This document shows, piece after piece, positions 10,359-19,191 of a stretch of DNA of 64,000 nucleotides (within the stretch, counting starts at the first letter, position 1; every line of letters starts with the position of its first letter). The position numbers and the translations under genes are program-made. This stretch comes from JBBQVK01 sp038211735 (lineage in GTDB: Bacteria; Patescibacteriota; Gracilibacteria; Absconditabacterales; Absconditicoccaceae), in NCBI GenBank assembly GCA_038211735.1, contig JBBQVK010000001.1, forward strand, positions 434,001 through 498,000. Reading direction: 5' to 3'. The notes below the pieces were generated by a model that was not told where the DNA came from, did not search any database, and saw only the letters and a list, made by a program, of their open reading frames with translations.

Positions 10359-11306
10359 TTATTGATCTTCCAAATGCCGTTTCACCACCTTCAAGAACGC
10401 CGCCACTATCCCGTCTCTCCCGTCAGGTAACTTTCAGAAGTTATGGTTGGCATAATCGTTGGTCCCAGGTGTAGTTCCTTGTTTGATACCGTTGTAAAGG
10501 ATCGCATGTTTTCTGATATCTTGGAGATTGAACTCATCATGCGTGAGGTCGATAGCACGGTCATCTCGTAAGAGTAGGTTATCGTACCATGCTCGCTTTG
10601 CTTCCGAAAAATCTATAAAGTTATTCACTTGGTCAACAAACTCATCTCGCGTAATTTCACCGGGAGGATAATACTGCGAAGTTATCTGGAAGTTTCCTCG
10701 GCCATTAGCAGGATTGTTAAAATTACACGTATGTTCTCTATATCGCATAGCAATAATCAGTGCAGTAGGGAAGTCGCGTTGTTGCGCTATCTCGTCTATC
10801 TGATCATAATAATTCACGCAATTCTCAGGGAGCTCTTCATCATCACTAGTAACAAACTGTCGATACTGATTATAAAACTCTTCTTCGTTGAACATTTTAT
10901 CTGGCGTTGGCATAGGTACTTCTGGTTCAGAAGTTGTAACGTCTTCAACTTCTCAATCTATCTCTCCATCTGTATGCGATGCAAGGTCGCTTGCTTCGCT
11001 TCGATACTGTTCCAAATGACCTGTACCGCTCACTGCAATATCAAACTGTCGCAAAACATACGCTTTGAGATATCTCAAAACAATAGCTCCTCTACTATCT
11101 TCATCAAAAATCTGTGTATTCTCCTCAAGTCTACTCGCCAAAGAAATAAGAATTTCTTTGTTTTCGTCTTCTGCAATTTTTTCAATCTTGTGTTTAACAG
11201 GCAGGAGAAATGTATGATCTGCGTCAGTAAGTTTATACGCTTGCGTAAAAGAGATACATTGTAAGGCGGTTATAGTCAATCACGCAATCCAAAAAAACTT
11301 TCTCAT
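10359..11306 (-). CDS. Secreted lysozyme-like / lytic transglycosylase-like protein
   Basis: This 315-residue protein has a signal peptide (MRKFFWIAGLTITALQCISFTQA) and a helical, acidic middle. The C-terminal half resembles the lysozyme fold used by candidate-phylum lytic transglycosylases: FPTALIIAMRYREHTCNF....NGRGNFQI, where the Glu of YRE is the candidate catalytic acid, and TNDYANHNFGKLPDGRDGIVAAFLKV. Peptidoglycan cleavage is inferred. It sits 5 bp downstream of the rseP-like gene and is probably co-transcribed with it. Three TGA codons are read as Gly. It could instead be an inactive peptidoglycan-binding relative. Confidence 0.6.
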
Positions 11307-11311
11307 AGCAA

Positions 11312-12514
11312 CTAGTTAATAAAAGGAATATTTACTCACCGTCGTCTATGTAAGTCGAGCATAATTATATACACTCACAAAATCATCAATGCAATAAAGA
11401 ACGTAAGGTTGAAATAATTTTCTATAACAAAATATTTTTCTGGTTTTCGTTTAGCTATTGCTTGTAACAGTACGCCGAAAGCTCTTCCTCCATCTAACGC
11501 TGGGATAGGCAACACATTGAAGATAGCGAGAGCTAGAGAGATCATCCCTGCAAATGCTAGAAATAACCACGCACCGCCATATTGTAAAATCCCTCCTCCA
11601 AACTTTACAATACCCACAGGTCATGAAAGACCTTTGAGAGAGGTTGATATTTTTTCGCGGTTTCAAGAGATCAAATTACTCCCCAATTTACCTAATACAA
11701 TCAATGTAAGACGTGCCTGTTCAACAACTTCTTGAGCTCCTTTTACGAGAGCAACTCATGGAGAAAATTTAATAGGAAGTATTTCTTGTTCTCCACCAGC
11801 TTCTATAGTCACCCCCAAGAAACAGTTCTCCTCATCACAACTTGTTGAAAGTTGCTGCTCCTTACTATCTCTTAGATAAGTTATAGTAAAATCTTTTCCG
11901 GCCTGCTCTTTTAACAACAACGATAACGACATATTAGTTACTTTCGCATCATTTATTTTTGTAATAATATCTCCAGATAGTAGTCCAAGCTGAGCCCCTT
12001 TGTTATCCGGAAGTACTTCTGTAAGCATCGCAGGTATCTCTTGTAGGTCTCCTTTGATCAATCATTTTTCTTCCAAGAATGAGTAGGTAGGCATGAGGTA
12101 ACTTCTGCTTTGCCCTCTAATTCCATTATCTGGGATAACTGTTATAGGCTTAATCCCATGTATAAATGCTGCGCTAAATGCAAGCCATGCGAATACCGCA
12201 TTGACCGTCACGCCAGCAAACAAGATAATAAGTTTGTGCCCAAGCTTGGCTGTAATGAAACTATCTTTTGCAAGGAACGTATCAGGATCAGCAGGATCTT
12301 CTCCTTTTAGTCTAACGAATCCTCCCAAAGGAAGTCGATTGACTGTATATTCAGTCCCTGACTTATCAGTCCATATTTTAAATGCCTTAGGCGGAATTCC
12401 CACTCCGAACTCTTCGACCTTAACCCCCGTTTTTTTAGCCGCAAAAAAATGTCCTAACTCGTGAATTACGACCAAAAACATAAACATACCAATTCACAAC
12501 AATATTACTCCCAT
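11312..12514 (-). CDS. rseP: Site-2 zinc metalloprotease RseP/M50
   Basis: This 400-residue intramembrane protease has the zinc site HELGH at residues 18-22 in the first membrane segment and a PDZ domain in the middle (GAQLGLLSGDIITKINDAKV). The third zinc ligand motif NVLPIPALDGGR is near residue 320, and SGPVGIVKFGGG is in the conserved membrane-loop segment. RseP-type proteases cleave membrane-bound anti-sigma factors or leftover signal peptides. Six TGA codons are read as Gly. The last 20 codons, after the final TGA, run to the TAG at 11312, 5 bp before the next gene in the operon. Confidence 0.92.
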
Positions 12515-12616
12515 ATGTAAGAAAAATGTAACAAAACAAAAAGTAGTACGCCAATAAGAGTAGATATTTACTGGCGGAATACAAGGCAGTTTGCTGCTCT
12601 ATAAATTCTTGGATAT

Positions 12617-12645
12617 TTGCATATTTGGTGTAAAAATGCTATAAT
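12617..12645 (+). promoter_or_regulatory. Sigma-70 promoter for the TrmB-family gene
   Basis: TTGCAT, exactly 17 bp, then TATAAT, lying 46 bp before the ATG at 12691. Confidence 0.75.
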
Positions 12646-12690
12646 TTAAGGGTATTTAGATGCTAGTATTTTAAAGGCAAACTAACGTAC

Positions 12691-13443
12691 ATGATCGAAA
12701 CATTACAAAAATATGGGTTTTCAGAAAAAGAAGCTAAGGTTTACTTAGCTTGTCTTCAGCTTGGTAGTGCTCCAGGAAGTACCATCGCTAGGCATACTGG
12801 AGAAAAAAGAGTGACTGTATATTCTCTCTTGATAGAGCTAACCAAAAAATGATATGTTCAAGCAGTAACCAGAAACGGTGTAAAATATTTTTCTGCTATC
12901 TCTCCCGAATTTCTCATGAAACAACTCGATGAGAAGCACGCATTCTTCCAGGAGAAACTTCCCGAGCTATTAGCGCTTTCAGGGAAAATTGGAAATAAAA
13001 CTAAGGTACAGTTTTTCGAAGGTCCAGGAGGGTTAAAAGCCTTATTTGATGAGTTTTCAAAGACTACAATCGATATGAAAGTCATGCTAACAACTCGTAG
13101 AACAGATAAAGAAAGTAAACTCTTAGTCACTCCCTCAGCAAATTATAGAAAAATGAGGAAACAAAAATGACTGATATCCAGAAGAATTGTTGATTCAAGC
13201 ATACGAACGAATGCCAAAAAAGAAAAGGTAGACGACAAACTATACAACAGAAAAACAATTATGGTAAAAAATCATCCGCTCTCACTTAATGCGGATGTAA
13301 ATATTTTCTGACCTGGTTATGTATCATTCCTCTTTTTCGAAAATGAAATTCCGCATGCTCTATTGATTCAAAGCGATGTCGTTTTTCAGACGTTCAATGA
13401 TATTTTTGAGTATATTTGGTCTAACGAAACAAAAAGAAGGTAA
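12691..13443 (+). CDS. TrmB-family transcriptional regulator
   Basis: This 250-residue protein has an N-terminal winged helix (LQKYGFSEKEAKVYLACLQLGSAPGSTIARHTGEKRVTVYSLLIELTKKGYV, residues 4-55), which is the TrmB/SugR-type DNA-binding domain. A helical linker (EFLMKQLDEKHAFFQEKLPELLAL) and a C-terminal sensor-like domain follow, with VQFFEGPGGLKALFDEF as in the family. TrmB proteins often control sugar or central metabolism genes. TGA occurs at three positions (KKGYVQ, QKGLIS, FGPGYVS). The nearest downstream genes are the HAD fusion and the isocyanide synthase, so it could control them. Confidence 0.82.
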
Positions 13444-13547
13444 TTGTTGCTGAGCTTCAACAACAGTAAAACCAACGCCAAGCTTGATTTATAGCGATTA
13501 TCAGTATACAGAGCGTCCAACTTTTATTCATCGATTATCAACACCAA

Positions 13548-15065
13548 ATGGACGATCGTACAGAAAAACCTAATGTTACAAAAGACACTGCTGCTACTAC
13601 CTCAACCGAAGGTAAGGTAAATTCTCTAGATGAAAAAGTCAGCGAAGATCTTAGTGGGTGATTATCGCTTCCCCCAGAAAAACTTAAAGAGTTACAGGAT
13701 TCGGTAACGATTGTTGATCCTGAATGGAATACAGAAGAAATTAAGAGTCAGATTATCAATCCCGAATTATATTGAGCGACTATAGTCCACGTGAACTTAT
13801 CTGAGTATGAATGATATAACACATCTCTCTGAAATGTAGGTATTGATGTAGCATACGATATATCGCGTAAAGATCCTACAAAAAAAATCATACTGATTTA
13901 CATAACAAGTTTAGCGACATTAAAAAAATCATCAGAAAAAAGAAATTCTGATAACCATGTAGAAAAACTTACTATTCTAGAAAATAATTGAAACTTTAAA
14001 TTTTTAGGGCCATTTTCGCTTGGAGCAAAATGGGCGCCTAAAGTACTGAATAACTGTTTCAACGAAAGTGAAAATAACTTCAAACCCACTATTACCAAGG
14101 AAGCATTACAAAAATCAATAAAGTTAACAGGAGATGGGTTCGATCATTTCATAGGCTGGATTGAAAATCCTATATTGAAGTGAGTAAATTTGATTTATAT
14201 GCATTTAAATGAATATAAGGGAGAAAGCTACCGCAGAGACGCATATTGAGGGATCGAGGCTGCATATGATATACAAAACAACGATCCACAAAAAAAAATA
14301 ATTATGTACTGATGGTTTGATCGAGATTCTCTGATAAATAAAAAAGATAAAACAGGCATTTCTAGTGTAATGCATGATAAGTTACTTGTGCTCAACTGAA
14401 GTAGCAATTTTAGATACCTCCAACTTCCTTTCAGAGGTAATGACCTTAACAATTGCTTTGTTAAAGAATGAGAGGTGAATTCTGCTACACAAGTTTTTGA
14501 AGCTGAAAAAAGAATAGCAATCCAAAACATTAGGATTATCCGTCACTCTATAGAACCCTATAAAGTAAAAGACCCATATAATCCTCAAAATAATAACGAA
14601 AGAAGGTATGTAGAACATGCATTTGAACTTACTCAAAAGTATTTCCCATGATCGGATACCGTAGAGAAAATGCTCGATTTCGTATTACATGTAAACGTCG
14701 ATATCCCTGAGGTTATGAAATGAGAAAGGATAGAGGGAGTATATGTCGATGTCGATGGAACGCTCATAGATTACGTCCCAATATGATCTACCCTAGAAGG
14801 CACCCAACAATTAAGGCAAAAGGTTGTCGAGTTGCTCAAAAAATATGAAAGCGAAGGTAAGAAAATTATCATTTGGACTTGAGGTGATGTCCAGATGAAG
14901 GAAAAATATCTAAGAACCTTATGAATCACTTGGCCTGTCGTAAGTAAGTATGACTACGCAGGAGCGGTAGCAGAAATCGTGTTAGATGATAATGACAAAT
15001 CTGCATTTATTCTCAAATCTAAGATCCTCCCCCTTACCTACATTGACACGAGGAAGATGGAATAG
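13548..15065 (+). CDS. Two-repeat receiver-like protein fused to a HAD-like phosphatase domain
   Basis: This 505-residue protein contains more than 15 TGA-Gly codons and so is invisible under the standard code. After a Ser/Thr-rich start there are two similar modules, near residues 76-190 and 200-320. They share a pattern: an acidic strand (IVHVNLSEYEGYN / LIYMHLNEYKGES), then GIDVAYDISRKDPTKKIILI / GIEAAYDIQNNDPQKKIIMY, then NNGNFKFLGPFSLG / NGSSNFRYLQLPFRG and an NCF segment. This is reminiscent of receiver-like alternation but without clear phosphoacceptor chemistry. The C-terminal 110 residues carry HAD motifs: VYVDVDGTLIDY (motif I, near residue 398), IIIWTGGD (motif II) and VLDDNDK (motif IV-like). 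Phosphatase or nucleotidase activity is inferred. A terminator follows. Confidence 0.6.
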
Positions 15066-15222
15066 TCGATTACTGCAATGAACATTTTAAAAATATTTAT
15101 AAAAAAACTTTAATGATGAATAGTATTTCTTCATTCGTACATAAATTTTATTATTTCTTCTTTGGAAGAAAAGGTTTTTTGTATTGTAGATAAATAACAT
15201 CTTACACAAGAAATGACGTCTT

Positions 15223-15250
15223 CCCTATGTTACAACACATAGGGATTTTT
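15223..15250 (+). terminator. Rho-independent terminator
   Basis: CCCTATGT and ACATAGGG are exact arms around a 6-nt loop, followed by ATTTTTATT. It closes the transcript of the HAD-fusion gene. The rest of 15066-15270 is AT-rich with nothing else recognised. Confidence 0.8.
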
Positions 15251-15270
15251 ATTATTTATTTTAAATTAAA

Positions 15271-16230
15271 ATGAACCATACAGATAGTAGTATCATGCCA
15301 AAGCACTGACATATCGATCAGAAAAAAGCAGATAAAGTAGTATCTATATTTCAGTTATTCCATAGAAAAAATTTGGAGAATGATGAGTTTGAAACAAAAT
15401 GAAAAAGAATATTAGAATCTCGTATATGTAGTGTAAAAAGCAATGAAAGAATTAAATTTGTGCTTGCATGATTCCCATGCAAATCAAAAAACAATAAAAC
15501 AAAAGTCTTATGACATCTTCCCGATAAGTGAGAACTTTTAGCCTTACGTCGCTTGCAACATTTCACTGATCTTATTAAAGAAGCCCATAATCCATGAGCA
15601 GAAATAACAATTGCGTCTGACGGAAGAGTATTTAATGATATCGTCTGAGTTTCGGATCTCCATGTAGATGAATACAAAAGTGAGTTAGTGTCTTTGCTTT
15701 GATGAGAAAGCGATATACATATTCTAGGTTTAGAAGATCTTATAATATGAGAAAGATCCTCGGATATTCGTACTACATTTGATCAAAATTTTTGTCCTCC
15801 AATAGAGGAAGTACAGTCAATGATAATTAATAATATTCATACAAATATACTATACTGTTGATTAAAGAAATTTCTCCATGAAGATATAGGATGAGAATTT
15901 ATAAATATGTCTAATAGTAAAATGGAAAATATTCTTAAACAGAAAGCAAAAGATGTTATTCGTAGGAGTATATGATTTGATCGTGTTATAAAAAGTTCAT
16001 TTCCTGATCATATTCGTCTTTCAATACATCCTCACACTACTTCAAATTGAAAATTTTGATTCAATCTTATTTGAAACCAAGATGTGCGATGAACTCCTCG
16101 ACACAATGTCACTGTACAACACTGAGAGGAACATTTTCTTATGAAAAAAAGGGAAGCTGAAGAGTTGTGATACACACTACAATCCGAAAATTGAAAGCCT
16201 TGGTATTTCATAAATGGCATCAATGTGTAA
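15271..16230 (+). CDS. Isocyanide (isonitrile) synthase, PvcA/DIT1 family
   Basis: This 319-residue protein matches the pyoverdine/dityrosine biosynthesis family. The signatures are FPCKSKNNKTKVLG, then LPDKGELLALRRL near residue 81, then PGAEITIASDGRVFNDIVGVSD near 107-128, and in the C-terminal half IRLSIHPH and TPRHNV (TPWHNV in most members) near residue 276. Known members convert the amino group of tyrosine, tryptophan or another amino acid plus ribulose-5-phosphate into an isonitrile. About 19 TGA codons serve as Gly, so this gene is fully adapted to the host code. An in-frame ATG at 15295 is an alternative start. A partner Fe(II)/2OG oxygenase (PvcB) is not seen nearby. The next features are the repeated RNA-like elements. 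Confidence 0.88.
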
Positions 16231-16237
16231 ACATTTA

Positions 16238-16550
16238 ACAACACACAATCTCTATATATCCATGTCTTTTTTGAATTTATAGGTATATTATATATACAAA
16301 ATAATATATGTCACTAACCTTAAAACTTATACCTATGAAGGTTTACATGATTGTTAACGGGATGGTTATGTATGTCGACGACTACTTAGAGATGGTCTGT
16401 AGGTAGGCCACACCCCCAACGGAAATGTCCGAGTAAAGCAATTTGAAGTATAGTAACGTTCGCCTCCGACTAAGTTGGTACGTCATCTTGAAACTGAAAA
16501 CGTATACCACACATTTGAGAGACACTTAGGAATTCCGAGGGTGTTTTTTT
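16238..16550 (+). repeat. 313-bp element, copy 1 (promoter, 23-aa ORF, structured RNA, terminator)
   Basis: This copy aligns end to end with 17930-18242. In order it holds the shared upstream box (ACAACACACA), a promoter (ATGTCT, 16 bp, TATATT at about 16264-16291), the 23-codon ORF and a highly conserved non-coding stretch (CCGAGTAAAGC through GAAAACGTA, about 16430-16503). It ends in a GGAATTCC-containing hairpin whose arms close on GGGTGT, followed by seven T. The hairpin arms differ between copies yet still pair: ACACTT here versus CACCC in copy 2. A second helix, GTACGT with ACGTAT, pairs through a wobble where copy 2 has ACGTAC. This supports a transcribed, folded RNA. Confidence 0.75.
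16335..16406 (+). CDS. 23-aa micropeptide in element copy 1
   Basis: The ORF is ATG to TAG, with protein pattern M-x-x-Y-x-IVNGMV-x-x-V-(D/E)-(D/E)-YLEMVCR. The copy at 18028 has the same length and ending but many synonymous differences (for example TTA/TTG, GTC/GTT and AGG/AGA), as expected if the peptide is under selection. The conservation of bases continues past the stop, with a one-base length change there, so translation ends at the TAG. It is not hydrophobic enough for a typical type I toxin. It could be a leader peptide or an independent small protein; the function is unknown. Confidence 0.5.
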   Translation: MKVYMIVNGMVMYVDDYLEMVCR

Positions 16551-16575
16551 GTAAAATGAAAGGTTGTTGTAGAGG

Positions 16576-16632
16576 TTTGACAACAGAAAACCAGTATGTA
16601 TCCTTGTGTTTTCGAATTCTATGAATATATAT
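16576..16632 (+). promoter_or_regulatory. Third copy of the element's promoter region, upstream of the 380-aa gene
   Basis: TTTGACAACA, a CAG-AT box and TCCTTGT-TTTT occur in the same order and spacing as at the start of element copy 2 (17928-17960), followed by an AT-rich -10 region (TATATAT). This places the 380-aa gene under the same upstream region as the two RNA elements. A shared regulator is inferred. Confidence 0.55.
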
Positions 16633-16678
16633 CTTATTCTATTTTTGTCAATCATTTTAGATTTTATACACTACTACC

Positions 16679-17821
16679 ATGAACACACCAACATTTAAGA
16701 AAGACATCGATACAAGCTCTCTTTCGAGAGAGAATAGGGAGAAGTATGTAGCTATCTTGGAGGCGATCAAAGTAGCTCAAGATTTAGATAACCAGTTGAA
16801 TGGTATCTCTGCTACTGCTCCTAATGAAAGCCTAACCCCTCTTGCTGATAAACTACTACAAGAGCTTGAACACCATAAAGTAGTAAAAGAAATTCTGGCA
16901 GAGTACTCTACAGTAGAAGAAACTAGAAAAGCTCTTTTAGCAGAATTTGAGCGTGTTCAGATAGCGCAAACAGCAAAAGAGGAAGCGAAGCTAGAACTTG
17001 TTAATCTTCTTAGAACAGATGGCATATCTGAGGAAATATTGCATAGGCTAGACGCTCCTATAGAAGCTCAATATACATTCAAAGATGTATACTGATTCGA
17101 ATTCTTCCAAAAAATAAACGAAAGTATACAAAAAAATAATACCTTTTGGAGACCAATTGCTGCTGGCGCCTTTGCGCAATACCTTGCTGTGAAAAAAGAG
17201 ATTATGAAAAGTGAAAAACCCTATGAAAGAGACTTATACAACAACACTGATTTCCAGTATATCAACGCCCACACAATTGAAGACGTATGAATCAACTTAC
17301 CACTATCAGCTGAGACAGAACAGGAAGTTATTGATGGATTCAATAAGGCTATAACTGAATGAAATGTACATGACTTTCTATGTTCGCTGGAAGACAAAGA
17401 TCTAACCGCAAGATTGAGGCAACATTATGAATTACTTAAAGAAGCTTTCCATAGAAACGTACTAGACATTATCTCCAAGGGGAAAACCCCTCAATATATA
17501 TACGAAGCTTTTGTAAGAACTGACTTACTAAGAAATGCCATCAAGTCATCACACTCAATGGGTTCACCATTCACCCAATTACTTATCCTCGGTAGGGAAT
17601 ACGATAATTGAGTACTGATGAAGACTATAGAGCATCTGTTGTATGCATGCGTTGCTCACAAGCACGACGATAATACAAATTCAGGTAACTTCATGTATCA
17701 TGTTGAAAGATGTTTTGAACTGATGGGTAAGAAGATGGATAGTAAAAGCCTGGGTCATGAGAACTTTACAGCAGAAAGACTCGACGTGCTTAGACAACAC
17801 CTTCGAAATACGTTTTTGTAA
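16679..17821 (+). CDS. Hypothetical helical protein between two element copies
   Basis: This 380-residue protein is not recognised. It is soluble and strongly helical, with coiled-coil-like stretches near residues 15-130 (REKYVAILEAIKVAQDL, ELEHHKVVKEILAEYS, ALLAEFERVQIAQTAKEEAKL). The C-terminal part contains several Cys and His residues (ACVAHKHDD, ERCFELMGKK), but no clear metal site. Four TGA codons are read as Gly. It is flanked by element copy 1 upstream and copy 2 downstream and shares their promoter region, so it may belong to the same functional unit. A perfect terminator follows. Confidence 0.7.
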
Positions 17822-17870
17822 GACTGAATATAGTTATGAACACAAGATTCTTCTATTACCTAGTTCACTT

Positions 17871-17897
17871 AAAAACGTCTCCTAAGAGACGTTTTTT
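17871..17897 (+). terminator. Rho-independent terminator
   Basis: AAAAACGTCTC and GAGACGTTTTTT are exact arms with a short loop, 50 bp after the 380-aa gene. Confidence 0.9.
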
Positions 17898-17929
17898 ATT
17901 AAGTTAAAAGCATGGAGTTGTTAAACTTT

Positions 17930-18242
17930 GACAACACACATTCAGCATATTTCCTTGTCTTTTTTGGATCCGTAAGTATATTATATATACAAAATGGAAT
18001 ATGTCACTAACCTTAAATCTTATTCTTATGGAGGATTACATCATTGTTAACGGGATGGTTGTGTCTGTCGAAGATTACTTGGAGATGGTTTGTAGATAGG
18101 TCCCACCCCAATGGAAAAGTCCGAGTAAAGCTACGTGAAGTATAGTAACGTTCGCCTCCGGCTAAGTTAGTACGTCATCTTGAAACTGAAAACGTACACA
18201 CGCATTTGAGAGGCACCCGGGAATTCCGAGGGTGTTTTTTTA
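17930..18242 (+). repeat. 313-bp element, copy 2
   Basis: This is a second full copy of the element at 16238. It has the TTTGACAACACACA box, a promoter (TTGTCT, 16 bp, TATATT), the 23-codon ORF at 18028, the conserved GAAGTATAGTAACGTTCGCC block and a perfect CACCC/GGGTG terminator hairpin with GGAATTCC inside. Its T-run overlaps the stop codon of the convergent tatD gene. Two stems (the terminator, and GTACGT with ACGTAC) are perfect here and keep pairing in copy 1 despite base changes. With its own promoter and terminator it can be expressed independently of neighbours. Confidence 0.75.
18028..18099 (+). CDS. 23-aa micropeptide in element copy 2
   Basis: The sequence pattern is MEDYIIVNGMVVSVEDYLEM followed by VCR and a TAG stop. 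It is the same length as, and clearly homologous to, the ORF at 16335, with 16 of 23 residues identical and the remaining changes mostly conservative. There is no good Shine-Dalgarno in either copy. The protein's role is unknown. Confidence 0.5.
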   Translation: MEDYIIVNGMVVSVEDYLEMVCR

Positions 18243-19112
18243 TATATCCGAATTTAAGAAAAGCTTCTCAAAACTATCTTTTACTTTTATTTGAAGATCA
18301 CTGAGAGGCTTTCCCAATATCTGTGCAACATACTCATAGGTATCCACCACTTGCACTGGCGTATTGAGCTGTCCCCTGTTTTTCTGAGGAGTAAGATAGG
18401 GGGCGTCAGTCTCTAAAAGATAATGGAGTTTGTGACCATTTAATGTGCCTTCTGTGTCGGCTTCTGCACTCAATGCGATGCATTTTTTAAACGATGCTCT
18501 CAGAATCTCTGCGTTGGGATAGGTAATATTTCCGCAGAATCAAATTCGAAGATTCGGAAATATAGTATGAAGGATTTCTAACTCATCCGGACCATATCCC
18601 CGACAGTGAAAGTAGATTTTCAAATCGGTATAGTTCTTTATAACTTCAAGTGTGTCAGCAAACTGGTCTCTAGAGTGAATGACGAGCGGAAGGTTTTCAT
18701 CACGCGCAAACTGACAATGAGCATCGAAGAGCTCTTGTTGTAGCTCTTTTGCTTTGTTATAGTTGGGATAGTGAGCGTCTATACCGCATTCGCCGATAGC
18801 TGCTATCACGTTTTTATTTTCATAGAAAAGTTCTTTCATACCTTTTATGGCGTCTTTTATATCGGTAGATGAGGTAATTTTTTCAAAAGAGACTTCGCTA
18901 GGATGGGTGCCTATAGTTGCTTTAACAGTCACTTTGTCTCGGAAAAGAACCATGCTTTCACGAGCGATTTCCACCGCTCTGCGATTCCATACAGCGTCTA
19001 CACCGACATTGATTAGTCATCTTCCTCCTACATCGATAAACTGCTGGAGATGTAACTTCCGGTCAGCAAATAAGCGATCTTCGTTGAGGTGCGTATGTGA
19101 GTCGTAGTACAT
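18240..19112 (-). CDS. tatD: TatD-family metal-dependent deoxyribonuclease
   Basis: This 290-residue TIM-barrel hydrolase has the metal-binding start DSHTHLNED (residues 4-12), then IGTHPSE, AAIGECGIDAHYP with the conserved Glu, LVIHSRDQF, IYFHCRGYG, and LLETDAPYLTP with the last catalytic Asp. All are TatD signatures. It is likely a 3'-5' DNase used in DNA repair or turnover. TGA-Gly occurs twice (GGRGLINVG, LRIGFCGN). It starts at the ATG at 19112. The stop codon lies within the T-run of the element copy 2 terminator on the other strand. Confidence 0.92.
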
Positions 19113-19191
19113 GAATTATTTCCAATAAAGTTATTGGACTATATATAATTCACAATAGAAAAATAGTCAGAGAAATAATTATGAAATAATA

